A stretch of DNA of 64,000 bases from contig NC_030385.2 in NCBI RefSeq assembly GCF_001625215.2, forward strand, positions 4,395,135 through 4,459,134. Direction: 5' to 3'. The translations under genes and the position numbers were made by a program. The notes under the pieces are model-generated. The model was not told the origin of the DNA. It made no database searches and saw only the letters and a list, made by a program, of their open reading frames with translations. Positions 36,735-50,669 of the stretch are shown in pieces (the stretch's first letter is position 1; the number at the start of each line of letters is the position of its first letter). Source of the stretch: Daucus carota subsp. sativus. Lineage: Eukaryota > Streptophyta > Magnoliopsida > Apiales > Apiaceae.

Positions 36735-38594
36735 ATGGAACGTAAAGTGGCAAAATTACTTAACTCAACTCTACAACTAAAGCAGTTCAAACAAGTACAC
36801 GCTGTCATCCTCACAAATCGGCTGAAGCTTCAACCATTGTTCACTCTGAAACTACTGCTTGCACCACATTCCATCGTCTATGCTCGACAACTGTTCGATA
36901 AAATTCCTCAACCAAATTAATCTTTATATAACTCCATTATATCTGCTTGTTCTAAACTTTCTTTAAATAATGAAACCATCGAAAAGTTCAAGTCACTGCG
37001 CTGTAAAAACATATTAATTGATTGTTATACTGTACCGCCTGTTCTACGATCATGCTCTTGTTTGCTAGATGTTAATATAGGAAAACAGGTTCATTGTTTG
37101 GTTATAAGATGTGGGCTGGATTCAGCTGTTTGTGTTCAGACAGCTTTGATTGATTTTTATGCTAAAATGGGTGATATTGATTCTGCTAAGCAAGTTTTTA
37201 ATGGGGTGGTTGTTAAAGATTCTGTTTGTTATAATTGTTTGATTTCTGGATATTCGAAGGCTGGTGATGTTGAAAAGGCAAGATTGATTTTCGATGAGAT
37301 GGAACATAAGACTGTTGTTTCTTGGAATTCTATGCTTTCGTGTTACGCTCACAATGGGGATTATTCTGAGGTGTTTAGGATTTTTGAGAGGATGCAGATT
37401 GAGAGATGTCGTGCTAACGAATATACTGTGGTTATGCTACTTTCTGTACGTGCTAAACTTGGAGATTTGGATATGGGGTGTAGGGTTAAGAATTTTATTG
37501 ATGAGAACAAGTTGTGTACTAATATTAGAGTTTCTACTGCATTATTGGAAATGTTTGCAAAATGTGGTGATGTTGATGAGGCACGGCGAGTGTTTAATCA
37601 GATGGTTGGGAGGGATGTAGTTGCATGGAGTGCAATGAATGCTGGTTATGCTCAGAATGGGAGATCAAGTGAGGCACTAGAGCTCTTTGAACTAATGAAG
37701 GGTCAACAGGTTAAGCCTAATGATGCTACCATTGTCAGTGTTTTATCTGCTTGTGCGCAACTAGGTTCTGTGGAAGCTGGCGAGAGCATAGGAAGTTTTG
37801 TGGAGAGTCGGTGTTTGGATTTGGATCTTCGTGTGGCATCAGCCCTTTTGGGTATGTACTCAAAATGTGGCAACATTGATAAAGCTCGGAAGGTCTTTGA
37901 GAAGATGCCACAAAAAGATGTTGTTACGTGGAATATAATGATTATGGGGCTTGCAATAAATGGCTTTGCAGAGGATGCCATTGCTCACTATGAGAAAATG
38001 AAAGATATTGTGGTTAAACCAGATGAAATTACATTTTTGGGATTACTAACAGCTTGTGTACATGCAGGGCTTCTTGAGTTGGGCCTTCACTTCTTCGAAA
38101 TGATGAGGGGGTAACACGGAGTATTGCCTAGGATAGAGCACTATGCTTGTATTGTGGACCTCTTTTGCCCGTCTGGGAAACTTAAACTGGCATATGACCT
38201 TATATGTAAGATGAAAGTGCAGCCGAATGCTGTCATATGGGGCACTTTACTTGCTGCAAGCAAGTTCCATATAAATGTGGAACTTGCAGAGATCTGTGTC
38301 AATAAGCTTGTAGAGCTGGAGCCTGAGAACTCTGGAAACTATGTTCTTCTTTCCAATATTTATGCCAGTGTGGGTAGATGGCAAGAAGCCTCATTGGTTA
38401 GAAACTTGATGAAGGGAAAAAAATTGTACAAAACAGCTGCATATAGTTGGATAGAACTAGAAAACAGGGTACACAAATTTTTAGTAGGTGACACATCTCA
38501 CAACAAATGTGATGATGTCTACAACACTGCCTATTGGTTGGCATTGCATTCAACTTGGCATACACATGAACCTGACTGTCACTTAGAGCTGTAA
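36735..38594 (+). pseudogene. E-class pentatricopeptide repeat gene with two in-frame stops
   Basis: A single 620-codon frame starts at ATG 36735 and ends at TAA 38594. It is interrupted by TAA at 36918-36920 (after IPQPN) and TAA at 38112-38114 (after EMMRG). No frameshift is present. The repeats alternate in PLS style (for example VVSWNSMLSCYAHNGDYSEV and DVVTWNIMIMGLAINGFAED). An E/E+-like tail follows (PENSGNYVLLSNIYASVGRW, then YSWIELENRVHKFLVGDTSH). There is no DYW deaminase domain. PLS-E proteins normally enter mitochondria or plastids and specify C-to-U RNA editing sites. Since both stops fall at codons that are sense in relatives (for example the one before LYNSII), this looks like a recently disabled gene. 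Sequencing error is possible. The longest intact piece is 37062-38114. RNA editing of nuclear mRNA is not known for such stops. Confidence 0.85.
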
Positions 38595-39553
38595 AAATGA
38601 ATGGTGCTTGATATCAAATATTCCTACAAATGCTGTTGTTTAGTATGTCAATCAAGTCTATATTTCTAGGCAAGTAGAAGATGCTTCTCTCTTTAAGTAG
38701 TGTCAAGTATAATTGGTATTTGAGGAAATAATGAACACGCGGTATGGGTGATCAGTTTTGTTCTTATTGATGATGGCCACTGACCTTATTTCCTCCTTTG
38801 TTGTGAAATTTTTGGCCTGGATTTTTTAACTGGAATTTAAACTAGACCGATCAGAGCTTTACCTCTACGGAAAAAGCTTGCTCAGCATCCTTTTAAGTGT
38901 GTACTTTTAAGTCAAAACCAGTCTTGCCTAGGAGGTGGAAAACCTGAAGCTTCTCTTAGCATCCCATGGTATTTTTTAGAGTTGTACATGTTCTTTTCTT
39001 GCAAAATTATAAGTCATTAGCAATGCCATGATGTATGCAATCACTCTGGTAGAATCACAGTATTAATTGCCAGATTCATCTTACACTGCTGCCAAAATTC
39101 TTCTAACACAATACTAATATAAAAATAGAAGTCAGCAGCAATGGATCTATTCACCTGTCGATTTTGAGAGCTTGCAAAAATGTGTGGAGTTGGTGGATGC
39201 ACCCATGGATCAATGATCATAGATTTCCTAGCTCTTTCCAAGCAACTGTGTTTTCCATTTTATATTGAGTTAATATATTGACCGACTGGCTCTAAAGTCC
39301 ATACTCAATCCAACGCACATGAATTGCTAATAACAATATGAAGTTGTCGTCAATACAATATGCATTTGCCATCCTTGAGATAATATTATTTACTGTGAGA
39401 TCAGTCCAAAACTATTTCCTCCTCTTGTTTTGATGAACCGGATGATTCCAACAAAGCTTAGTCGAGTTCAAACTTAAAGATAAAAAAATTAAAAACATAT
39501 AAGATATAATAATAAAAGATGATAATAATATTAATATATACTCCCCTTCCGAT
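38595..39553. other. intergenic, no gene seen
   Basis: Probable 3' flank of the PPR gene. No frame with family resemblance. Confidence 0.5.
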
Positions 39554-39720
39554 CTTAGACGTCACTTTGATTTTTTGCACGTAATTTAAGGTGAATAAAA
39601 AATATTATCCTGTTTATTATTTTTAAAAATTTTCTTTTCACCTATATTTTATTTTAAAAAAAATTATAAAAATAATAAATTCACCTTAAATTACGTGCAT
39701 AATGTCAAAGTGACAGCTAG
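39554..39720. mobile_element. fold-back (Stowaway-like) MITE
   Basis: The left arm GTCACTTTGATTTTTTGCAC with GTAATTTAAGGTGAAT is mirrored on the right by ATTCACCTTAAATTACGTGC and GTCAAAGTGAC. It is almost wholly palindromic. Borders are approximate. Confidence 0.65.
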
Positions 39721-40238
39721 AAAAATACAGAAGAAGCAAAATAAATGATCGTATTTAAAAATATAAATTTATAAAAAAATATAACCAATTTTGAATTCGG
39801 ATCGAGTCGATAGCGAACCTCGTCGACTCGAGTTGAGTCGGTAAAAAAACTCGACTCTACCCGACTCGCTCGAGTTCTTAATCCAGGCTACAAACCTGAT
39901 CAAGCTGAAGCTTGATATCTGAACTTTAGCTGGGTCTGAGCTCAAAAAGCTTCCCCTCATAACGGTTTAGCATTGGAGGCAGTAGTCAAAACTGAAACGG
40001 TTGCGTGTAGTAATTAAAAAAGAAAACAGGTGGGGGCCCATTGGAAGATCCAGGTTAATAAAATACTCCCATACTAGTCGTAGGACTACGCGTGAACCAG
40101 CAGAAGATCAAAATTCCTGTGTATGTGTATACTACACACACACACACAAATTGTCAAATTCTTATTATCTCCTGTTTAAACTATTTGCTGCCGTTTTATA
40201 GTGTTGAATTAGCAAGATACATTTTCAAGTGATAATCA

Positions 40239-40309
40239 ATGGCGGTAGGAGCTTCTGGCTACTGGACTCAGGCCAATGCTTTGCTCCGGAAGAATTTAAC
40301 GTTCCAGGC

Positions 40310-40344
<35 letters not shown>

Positions 40345-43300
40345 TCTCCCTCTCTCCTCCCTCTCCCTCTCCCTCCCTCCCTCTCCTTCTCCCTCTCCCT
40401 CTCCCTCTCTCTCTCTCCCTCCCTCCCTCCCCGTCCAACCTCTCCCTCTCTATAATTCTTAAATTAAATGTTACATGAACTTAAATCAATGTATTTGTGT
40501 GTGTGTTTCATTTAGGTGTTTTTTGCAATCAAGTAATTATGCATATTATTGGCTCATATGAGTATATAGTTTCTGGAAATTATGGACTAAGGATCTGATT
40601 GATGATAATTTGGTATTTCCTGTGGCTGATTGTAAACTGCTAAAATTTCGCAACAAAATTGTGAAAGGCATTTTGAAAAGTCGGGGTTAGGGAACCAGTT
40701 AACTATATTTTAAAGGCAAATGAAGATTGGCAATATTAAAGATGGATATTATTCGGAGTTTATTGCTTTAAACTAATGGTTTTGTTTTTACCACAATTTG
40801 AATTTGCTACTAAGATATATTGGAAAAATGAAGGGGAATGAACAAAGAAAAATGAATCAGTATGATGATAGTGATTATGGATTGTCTTCGTTCATTTGTT
40901 GCAGAAACGGAACATGGGGACGAATGTTAGACTCATTTTCTTTCCTTTTGTTCTCTGCTTGCTACTTGTTCTGCTCCAAAGTGTAATTAACAGTGAACTG
41001 GACAAAGCCTCGAACAAATGTGGCTGCACTTGTATTGATACTGATGGGGATGGACAGTGCGAAGAAGTATGTGGGCTTCAATATTCGTCTATAGATCAAA
41101 GTTTTACTTGCCCCATTCCTAGCCCACCAGAATGGCCTCCTTTGTTACATGTGCCAGCTCCCGAGTATCGTGCAGTGAGAACTGATTTTTCACATGGAGA
41201 CCTGCCTAGTGAGTCGTGCAAAGTTACTGGAGCCTGTCCTGCCACTATCCTTATTACTGGAAAGAACTCATCTCTTGGACAAGGTATAAAACGTGTCATA
41301 TTCAGCATTTTAGTAGAGTAAATTTTCTACCATGATGTTACACTGCTAATCTTTACTTCTTATATCCTTCATAATGCTTGATATAAACGGTGATAGGTGT
41401 GGGTAAAAATATGTTCCAGAATACACTTAATCAGAATGCAGGCAACATTGATAGTTTAGCCAATATTGTGTTGGTACGTTATCCCTTTTTTGACATGCCT
41501 GTTGTTGTATACTGGATTTTGCTTAAATTAGAGCAATATAGATAATTGTTTTCTTTGTGTATGACTAGGGGTCAGAGTCAGAGACTGAACTCACCAATTT
41601 TCTTGAACCGGCTTTTTTCTCAAATTTGCCGGTGTATTATCTTCTGTCTAAGTGCACTACTAACTCCACGTTTCCATTACCTTTACCTGGAGCGACATCA
41701 ATTGGAGTTCAACAAGGTATTAAACTAAAGCCATGACTTCTATTGTTTTTGTATTTAGTGAACTTGAGGCTGAATTGCATTGCATTGTCAAGCGGGAGAC
41801 AGAAATAGATACTAATATTTTTATTATGTAGTCCGTACTCTGTAATGCATACATGGGCATAATAGGACTTTAAAGTTTATCTAGTGGTTCCATGAGACCA
41901 TGACTGAACATATGGGGCCTTAATGGCAAATTCTTCTTATTATTTTTCCTATCATTCATGAAGTAATGTTCCATGAGAAGTGATCCTGAAAACTTAATGA
42001 TTTCAATTAAATATACTATTTTTTTTAAGCTGTTATTTCTTTTTGCTAAATATTTAGCTGTTATATTATTGATGGGAACTTTATGACTTATCTGTGTTTC
42101 GTATTATTCATTTAATAAGAGGAATAACAGAGGAACGGAGACAACCAGTATTACTCATCTCCAATCGAGCAACCAGTATACTTCATATATAGTCGCCCCC
42201 CACCCCCACTTCCACACACACACACACAAACTAACTATGCTTAATATGGATATTTTCTCACCTTGTGTAGTCATATCTGCAAAAAAATTTGAAACGTCTC
42301 GCTATTTTGTTTAGATGCTAGCTGTGTTCAAGGTTTACAATTTTGGCGCAATAGTTCTTCCGATATTAATGACGAGCTATACAAGGGTTACAGAAAAGGA
42401 AATTCTGAGAGGAAAATTAATGAGATATTAGCAGGTTTGCATCCTTCCATGCATGTGTACATCAACATTATGTCTTCTGTGAGTGTCTCGACCTATATAT
42501 TGTTTTCCTCCCAGGGTATGATCTCTTGAACTCAGATGAAGGTAATTTCAATGCAAGTATATGGTATAACTCCACCAAAAAGAATGACTCTGGCAATGGT
42601 CCTATTGCACTAATGAGGGTCCCCCGCTCAGTAAATTTGGTATATACATATCCTTTGACATTTGTGTTTTTACTTCCAAAGCTTAAGCAAGCATTAAATA
42701 GTTTTTTGACTTTTTTCATGTTATATGACTATATAGTACCTGAAGAAAGATTGATTTTTGATTTTTTGACGCTAGCAGTCCTTTTTTAGTAATATGTAAA
42801 ATATAAGATATTAATTGGTAAAACTTTAGGAGATACTAATGATTCATTGTAATAGGTAAATATCATCATGAATCATGTCATGTGTACGTATATAAGTGAC
42901 AAGAATCAGTACGAGAGCTTGTCATTGTCTGATGTGCTGACCTGAAGTTCTGCTCATCTCAATTTAATTTCTGTGCTTGACATTTGAAAATACAGCATCT
43001 TAACATGAACTTTAAGCGTTATAAGCACATAAACATGAGTATATGACCCCGTATCATTTATTATATTCATTGATGCTATAAGTTTTCACTCCAGTTTTAT
43101 TAGATCCTACTTGATGCATCTCATCCAATATATAAACAAATAGCTTCCATCTACTAGCTTGCTTTCATTTACCGTTCACATTCCTTATACTTTTTACCAT
43201 CTAGGTAGGTATGCAAAAAATCGTTTTCCAAATTATACACTTGAATTCATTAATTTTGTTAGCTGCTAATCAAAAGATTTTATTTTTGACGACATGAAAC

Positions 43301-46300
43301 TGCAAATGCTTCCTACACCGACTACAAAAAATGAGATCTCACACTACATTTATCTGCAGGTGTCAAGTGCATACCTCCAGTTTTTGCTGGGGCCAGCAAC
43401 AAATATGCTATTTGATTTTGTCAAAGAAATGCCCAAGCCCGAAACTTCACTTAGATTGGATTTCTCTTCTCTGCTCGGACCCCTCTTTTTTACATGGGTT
43501 ATTCTACAACTATTTCCTGTACGTGAACTTAAGTTTAATGATGCGTTGATTGAACTAAAGCATTTGAAATAATCATGTTTTTGTGGAGGCTTAAATAGTT
43601 TGAAATTTAAAGTTTCTCTTCCTGCTGTGCAGAAACCTGTTTACCGTCTCTTCTATTATTTATTTATGGTTATCTATTTAGAATAAGGGCAAAAAAGTGT
43701 TTGCACTTGTGTTATATATGAATATCAGATTGTTTTTGAACTTTTGCTTATCATCATACTGCACTTTGATTGAACCTCCAAGTTTAGAAACGTCAAGTGA
43801 CTGCTTGATACGTAAACCACAATCTATCTTGGTAGATATTCAGGGTTAAATATTGCAAGTGACTTCACCTGCGATCTACTTCAAGAAAACTATGCACATT
43901 TATTTCACTAAACCGGATAATAACTTGGGTAACAGTTGTCACTTTTACACAAGATGCTGATAATACAAATAATATCTTTCACAGAATTCTTAGATCACCA
44001 AGAGTTAGTTTGCTCCTTTTTGATAAACAGGAAAACAGCTTATACCAGCTAATGCTTTTGATGCTTTTAATCTGCTTAGGAATACTTAGTAATGTCGCAT
44101 TCTAATTGTTACAGGTGGTTTTATCATCACTGGTTTATGAGAAAGAACAGAATTTGAGAATTATGATGAAGATGCATGGGCTTGGTGATGGTCCATATTG
44201 GATGATTACTTATGCTTACTTTCTTGTCATTTCTTCAGTCTATATGTTTGCTTTTGTTCTATTTGGCTCACTTGTAGGTAATGAAATATTCACTCCCCCA
44301 CTTTGTTTCCATTCTTTAAATCCTATTTCAGATATCTAATGCATGTTTCTTGTAGGATTGAAGTTCTTCACCCTTAACGACTACAGCATTCAGTTTGTCT
44401 TTTATATGATCTATGTAAACTTGCAAATTTCACTGGCTTTTCTAGTAGCAGCATTATTTTCCAATCTGAAGACTGCTACAGGTTAAATTTCATGTAGTTG
44501 ATAATGTCCTGTCCTGAATAGAAAATTTAACGCAAATAATTCTTGATAATTTTTTTTGGTTGTCACAGTTATCGGGTACATCATGGTCTTTGGTACTGGA
44601 CTCTTGGGAGGCTTTCTTTTCCAGTCCTTTGTAGAAGATAAATCATTCCCAAGTAAGTATTATAGCTCAGTAACGTCTCTCATGTATACTGATATCTTAG
44701 AGTCCTTTCTTTAGAAAGGGGATTTTACATAATCACATGAACATTCTAGACTGTAAGTTTTTCATGGTACCATAATTTATATGTCCAAGATAGAAGTTTA
44801 TCTTTTTGACCATATACTTTCTGTCTATCTCCTATACTGTGATGCTCTTTGTTGATTATAGTTTCTATTAATGTTGACTTATTAAACTTTGTAGGAGGAT
44901 GGATTATAGTGATGGAGATATATCCTGGCTTTTCCTTATATCGTGGTTTGTATGAGTTCTCACAGTATGCATTCAACGGATCTTATTTGGGGATAGATGG
45001 CATGCAATGGAAAGATTTGAGTGATGGTGCTAATGGGATGAAGGAAATTTTAATAATTATGTTTGTAGAATGGTTGGTGGTCCTTTGTGTTGCATATTAT
45101 ATAGATCAAGTTGTCGCATCAGGAAGTGGTGTAGGAAAAGGTCCTTTATATTTCTTTCAGAAACTACAAAAGAAACTTTCAACTTCATCTAGGAAATTTA
45201 GTCTGCAAAGACAGAGATCTCAAGTTGCGGTCCAGACAGAGAAGCAAGATGTTGTCCAAGAGGTATTTATCTTAATGCTTGTAGATATGGAGTACTGTGT
45301 TCTGGACTTTTTGGTAGAGGTACTACTAGTTACTGGTTAAATATTGGAAATAGTGATCACTATGGTAAAATATTACCGTATGCCACACCTCCTATAATTT
45401 CTGTCCATATGGGGAGAAGTGATACTAACTTGGGGTTTAGAAGGGAGATATAGAATAATCACCTGATTAACACAGAGAATGAGGAAGGGAATAGAAACAG
45501 GTAGGACCTTTTCCATCTAGTCCTCGTATTTCCATTTATTAAGATTTGACGCTGGGGAATTGGAAATGATTCTAGCTAAGAGTTGTCCTACACTAGCAAC
45601 CTCATTTTGTGCGAGGACTAGGAGCATGGGGTTATTAACTAAGCTACAATATTAGAAGTTATTTTCAAATTTTCTTTCTTCCGCCTTTCCCCTCGGCGCA
45701 AAAAAGGACAGAAATAGGTGCAATTTTCACAAGATAGACCTTACGGGGCTACAGTTTCTGAAGTTAGAACATTACAGACTAGTTTATTATTCACTCTTGT
45801 AGAAAGTTCCACTAGATTCCCTTTCGATGTTCCTGCTCTTCAGGATGCATGATATATGTATAGAAATGAGAGTTGACATCCTAGTATGATCCAGAAAATG
45901 CATTTTTCTATCTTAGCTTAGAAATTATAGCTAATACTTGGGGATGGCCATCGGATCGGATATGGCAATATCCAAATCCGACCCAAATTTTTTATCCATA
46001 CCTGAACCCGAAAAATACATGAAAATGAAAAGTCGAACCCGATCTGAGGGATTTAGAATCGGATTCGGGTATATCCGAAATCCGAATTTTTTTGTAGGTT
46101 GGATGTGGATATACCCAAAATCCGAAATCCGATATCCGAAATCCGGAACCCGAAATTCGAAATCGAAACCTAAATTTGAATTTATTGATCCTTATCAATT
46201 AATCTTCAAATACACTAACATTCCCTGATATGCAGGATTATAATACATCATTAATACTTAAAATACATCAACTAATAATTATTTTAAAGAAGGAATTACC

Positions 46301-49300
46301 CGTGCATTGAATGTTTATCATTGTCTAACTTATTTTTTCGGTTAAGTGGAAATCGATTTTCAGTTGATAAACTTATAATGTATTATAAAATATAATATAA
46401 TGTATTCAATATGACATATCTCGGATTTAATTATTAACTAAAAAATATTTTATGAATATTAAATAATGTATAAATTGCAATCTATTATAATGTATAATAT
46501 ATAATATATTATTAAACTTATATATATTGTACTATATATAATAATATGTAGTAAATAAAATATCATATATATATTCGGTTTTTCTTTTGGATTTCGGATT
46601 CGGATTAGATTTCAGATCAGGTTTCGGATCGGTATACCTGATATCGAAGTCTAAATCCAAAAAATTTCGGTTCTGAAAATTAAATCCAAATCCAAAAAAT
46701 AGCGTTCGGTAAATCCAAAATTTCGGGCTTAGGATCGGTTATCCGTTGGATCGGATTATTTTACTATCTCTACTAATACTGTACGGTCGATGTTCCCAGT
46801 TTTGCATAAAACAGTATTTATGACACCTGCAGAGGCTTTATATCATAAATGTTTCTTTATGTCAACATTAATTTCATGTACTGTCCTTCTAGTGTGAAAC
46901 TATGTCTAATATCTCGAAAACCTTTGTCCTCTTCATTTTCCTATCAGAAAGCGAGGGTTCAACAGCTACTACTCGAACAAAGTACAAGCCATTCCATTGT
47001 CTGTGATGACCTCCAGAAAGTTTATCCAGGAAGAGACGGAAACCCTGAGAAATTTGCAGTGAGGGGTTTGTCACTTGCATTGCCGCAAGGGGAATGCTTT
47101 GGCATGCTTGGCCCTAACGGTGCTGGAAAAACCTCTTTCATTAATATGGTTAGTACAAAACAATTTCTTCAGTAGGAAAGACAAAAGAAAAAAACCGTTT
47201 TCATCTTCAGTCTTATTGAAACGTCCTAATTTTAAAAGTTGAAATGGTGTAGGTTTTAATCATGTTATGCTGGTATGTTTTGTCTGTATTATCTGAATTG
47301 GATATTCTTAAAATTAATATCCGTGAAGTTTAGAAATGGATGGCTATCATATGGAAATAAATTTGAGCAATGCTGTAGGGGCCGAAATAAAAAGGTGCAA
47401 TCAAATGTGAGGCTGATGTGTCCAAATGCAGGAATAGATGTATTTTTTCAATTTTTTGCTAAAAGAAATAGATGTATTTTAATTTCATGGTATGCATTCA
47501 TATCCTTTAATTACTTTTATCCAAGTCAGTTGGAGTATTGGCTGTGGAATATTAAGTCGCTGTATGAATCCGTGACTCTGTTCGAAAAACTTCAGTTTGT
47601 CAAGTTTGCTCTCATGGCTAAATAGTGTGTATAAATTTCGTTACAGATGATTGGGCTCATAAATCCAACCTCTGGCACAGCATACATTGATGGCCTCGAT
47701 ATTCGAACCAATATGGATGAAATCTATTCCAACATGGGAGTGTGCCCTCAACACGAGTAAGCATGGATGTATTGGATATCATGTTGGCATTTTACATATT
47801 CTATATTGATTCCGTTTAAGTATTGATCAGCCCTTTAATGATCGGTATCGTATCTCATAATTACACAGCCTGCTTTGGAATACCCTAACAGGACGTGAGC
47901 ACCTACTCTTTTACGGAAGGCTTAAGAACCTTAAAGGGTCTGCCCTATCACAGGTAATATAGTTGTCTTTTCTTTCAAATTCTTCCATTTTCTTGTATCT
48001 GTGCAGGGACAATCACAATTCTTATGAATGAACATGTAGTTGTAAGTAGAGCACCACCTTCATTATTTAGCATTGGTCTAGGTGTAATATTTACTATCTT
48101 GTTGAAGTGTTAGAGAGTCTCAGGTAATATATATGACTTGAACATGCTTCAGTATGTTTTTCATAGTGTATCACGACCAAAATTGGATTACTTATCTGAA
48201 GCTATGGATCTACTTCCCGACTCTGACTTTCTCTTTCTACTTTGGAGGGTGCATATGAAGTAGCAGCGAGAGCAGTGTTCTGTTTGTATATGCTTACTAA
48301 GAAGACTTTTTTAACAACCTGTGTTATTTCAGGCTGTAGAAGAATCTCTTAAAAGTGTTAACCTTTTTAACGGAGGAGTTGCTGACAAGCAGGCAGGGAA
48401 GTACAGTGGAGGAATGAAGAGGAGGCTTAGTGTTGCCATTTCGCTGATTGGGGATCCCAAAGTATGTCCATATTGTCTTGCTTCTAATGTCCATTAATGG
48501 TTTGGATAAGTATGCATGTGCTCACATATGATCCCCTCCTGGTACATCTGATTCTACTGCTAGTAGTCAACTGAACCTTCTGCCCCCCACTCGGATTTAA
48601 TAGAACAGCCTCTTAATTTTATTTATAGTTTTTGTATTTATCGACATCTAATTGCTGTTGTAAGTTAATGATTGTTTGAATTTCTCGCAAGGTTGTTTAT
48701 ATGGATGAACCAAGCACTGGATTAGATCCAGCTTCGAGAAATAATTTATGGAACGTAGTCAAGCGTGCAAAGCAAAACCGGGCTATCATTCTCACCAGTA
48801 CTTTTTCTTCATTGACACATTTTGTATCTCAACCTTTAATTTCCTTTAAGTTGTCATACTGTAAGGAATATGTTGATCTACGGCCTTTCAGAATGTACAC
48901 TGTATTTTTTACATATATAATATTAACATTAATCATATGTTGCTTTACAATGCCTGATAACTATCCACTTGACAGCACATTCAATGGAGGAGGCGGAGCA
49001 TCTTTGTGACAGATTAGGAATTTTTGTCGATGGAAGCTTGCAGTGTATAGGAAATCCCAAGGAGGTAAATCTCAATTTAATGCATCAATGTATGGGTGTT
49101 AATGTCTGTCCTCCTTTCTCTCTGTTTTTTTCTCTCTCAAGGTATTATGTAGTATAATTTAACCATCACTAGCCTTACACCTTTACTACATAATGTATAA
49201 GCACCTTCACCTTTACTCTTGGGACGACATACAATCACCATATTGCTTCCTTGACAGACTTAGTGTTCTCTTCTTCACTGAAGGGCTAATAGGAGCACAA

Positions 49301-50669
49301 GCTACGCAAGAAAAACTTAATTTGTTGTATTGCCATTTACCACCTTTAAAGCACTAAGAGGGTGAAATTTGTTCTAGAATTTAGAAGTTAGAATATGTCA
49401 GTCATTTACATATCTATGAATCAACTTTTTTAATTACATGTTCAGTTGATTAACTATTGCGGGTAAACAATTATATTGAGTTTTATTTCCGACCGCTACC
49501 CCTCCCCCTCTAACCCATTCTCCCTCTCTCTTTAACGGATCCATATTAAAGTCTTCAGTTTCAATCCATCTGATGGACCTCTCTCTCTTTCTCATGGATC
49601 CATAATAAAGACTGTAGTTTCAATCCATCCGATAACTCGAAAACCCTATTCGTTCTTGTCAGCTTATTAATAAAATTCAAAAAACTCTCTCCCCTGTATA
49701 TATAACCATTTATTTTCTATGCTAGCAAATAACCCATGCCAAATACGGATTGAGTTGAATTTCTATGTGAGTAATCTAATTTTATTAAATTAATAAATGT
49801 TAAATAGTATATACATGTGTTTGAGTGAATAGATGTTTTAATTATCCATAAAAAGTATAAATTGGTGCAATAATTTCTAATAAATCAATGTGGGATGTAA
49901 ATATATAAATATAGATGGGTAACAAATATATAAAATATTATAATTTATATATAGATATGATATATAGTTAATTTGTAATGTTTTGAGTTATTGTAAAGAT
50001 AATAAACAGTTTATTACACTAGTTTATTATAAACTAGTGTAGTCATAGAGGTCAATTGAATCTATACACACTGTTATATATAAAAGTATATATAAGTAAA
50101 ATTTATCAATAAGTTAAGTGACTTTAAGTCTTGATATTATTGCATGTTGATTTTATTGCAATCAATACAATTAACAAACAAAAATTATCAAATATATAAT
50201 TTGGTAGTTAATATATATAGTATAGATTAGTATAGTATTAGAATTTTAATGAACACAAATACATCACACCACAGTCATTTTAGCTATTAGGTTGATTACT
50301 TGGTCTATTGAAACTGTGTTTGAGCAGATGATTATGATTCACAAATAACGTCAATATGCTTAATAACAGTTAAAGGCTAGATATGGAGGCTCGTATGTCT
50401 TCACAATGACAACATCCTCAAATCACGAGGTGGAAGTCGAGAACTTGGTGAAGCACCTCTCCCCTAGTGCTAACAGGATATACCATATATCTGGTACACA
50501 GAAGTTTGAGATACCAAAACAAGACGTACGAATTGCAGATGTCTTTCAAGCGGTGGAGAAGGCAAAGAGCAAGTTCACGGTTCATGCTTGGGGTTTGGCA
50601 GACACAACTCTGGAGGATGTGTTTATCAAGGTCGCTAGGGGTGCACAAGCGTTTAATGTTCTATCATGA
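40239..50669 (+). CDS. ABC transporter A family member (ABC2-homologue/ATH type), complete
   Basis: 945 residues from 18 exons: 40239-40307, 40905-41283, 41397-41473, 41569-41716, 42315-42434, 42515-42639, 43360-43518, 44115-44277, 44356-44481, 44569-44652, 44895-45262, 46948-47148, 47647-47756, 47869-47953, 48333-48461, 48692-48797, 48976-49064 and 50370-50669. All phases agree, and the length fits the about 930-residue plant ABCA2-12 group. Topology: one helix near residue 35 ([17 protein letters not shown]), a large cysteine-containing lumenal loop, then a cluster of helices (about residues 360-560), then one ATPase domain. Walker A is GPNGAGKT (661-668), signature YSGGM (762-766), Walker B with [10 protein letters not shown] (about 785-794), H-loop in [10 protein letters not shown]. 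Arabidopsis ABCA9 is an ER fatty-acid importer; substrate here is inferred only. Intron 1 appears to use a GC donor; intron 11 holds a hAT element. Confidence 0.95.
40312..40455. repeat. (CT)n / CCCT-rich microsatellite
   Basis: About 140 bases of CTCTCT and CCCTCC units, starting five bases into ABCA intron 1. Probably length-variable. Confidence 0.95.
45939..46772. mobile_element. non-autonomous hAT element in ABCA intron 11
   Basis: The perfect 8-bp duplication CTAATACT is at 45931-45938 and 46773-46780. The ends TGGGGATGGCCATCGGATC and (complement) TAGAGATAGTAAAATAATCC are weakly inverted, and both subterminal regions are full of CCGAAATCCG / CGGATTTCGG words. Non-coding. Confidence 0.85.
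49065..50369 (+). other. ABCA last intron (1.3 kb)
   Basis: AT-rich intron between the H-loop exon and the final exon. Two near-identical phrases, TTTCAATCCATC after ATGGATCCATAATAAAG-like or ACGGATCCATATTAAAG-like wording, at about 49535-49570 and 49592-49628 form a short direct repeat. Nothing else identified. Confidence 0.5.

Noticed and set aside
40229-40478. Open frames rich in Ser/Leu/Pro over the CT repeat
   Set aside because: They only translate the (CT)n microsatellite. The true exon ends at 40307.
45938-46228. Open frame with repeated arginine/phenylalanine/glycine words
   Set aside because: It lies inside the intronic hAT element and reflects the CCGAAATCCG repeats.
47275-47625. 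116-codon open frame within the ABCA gene
   Set aside because: It lies wholly in the intron between the Walker A exon and the next exon, where splice phases already fit without it.
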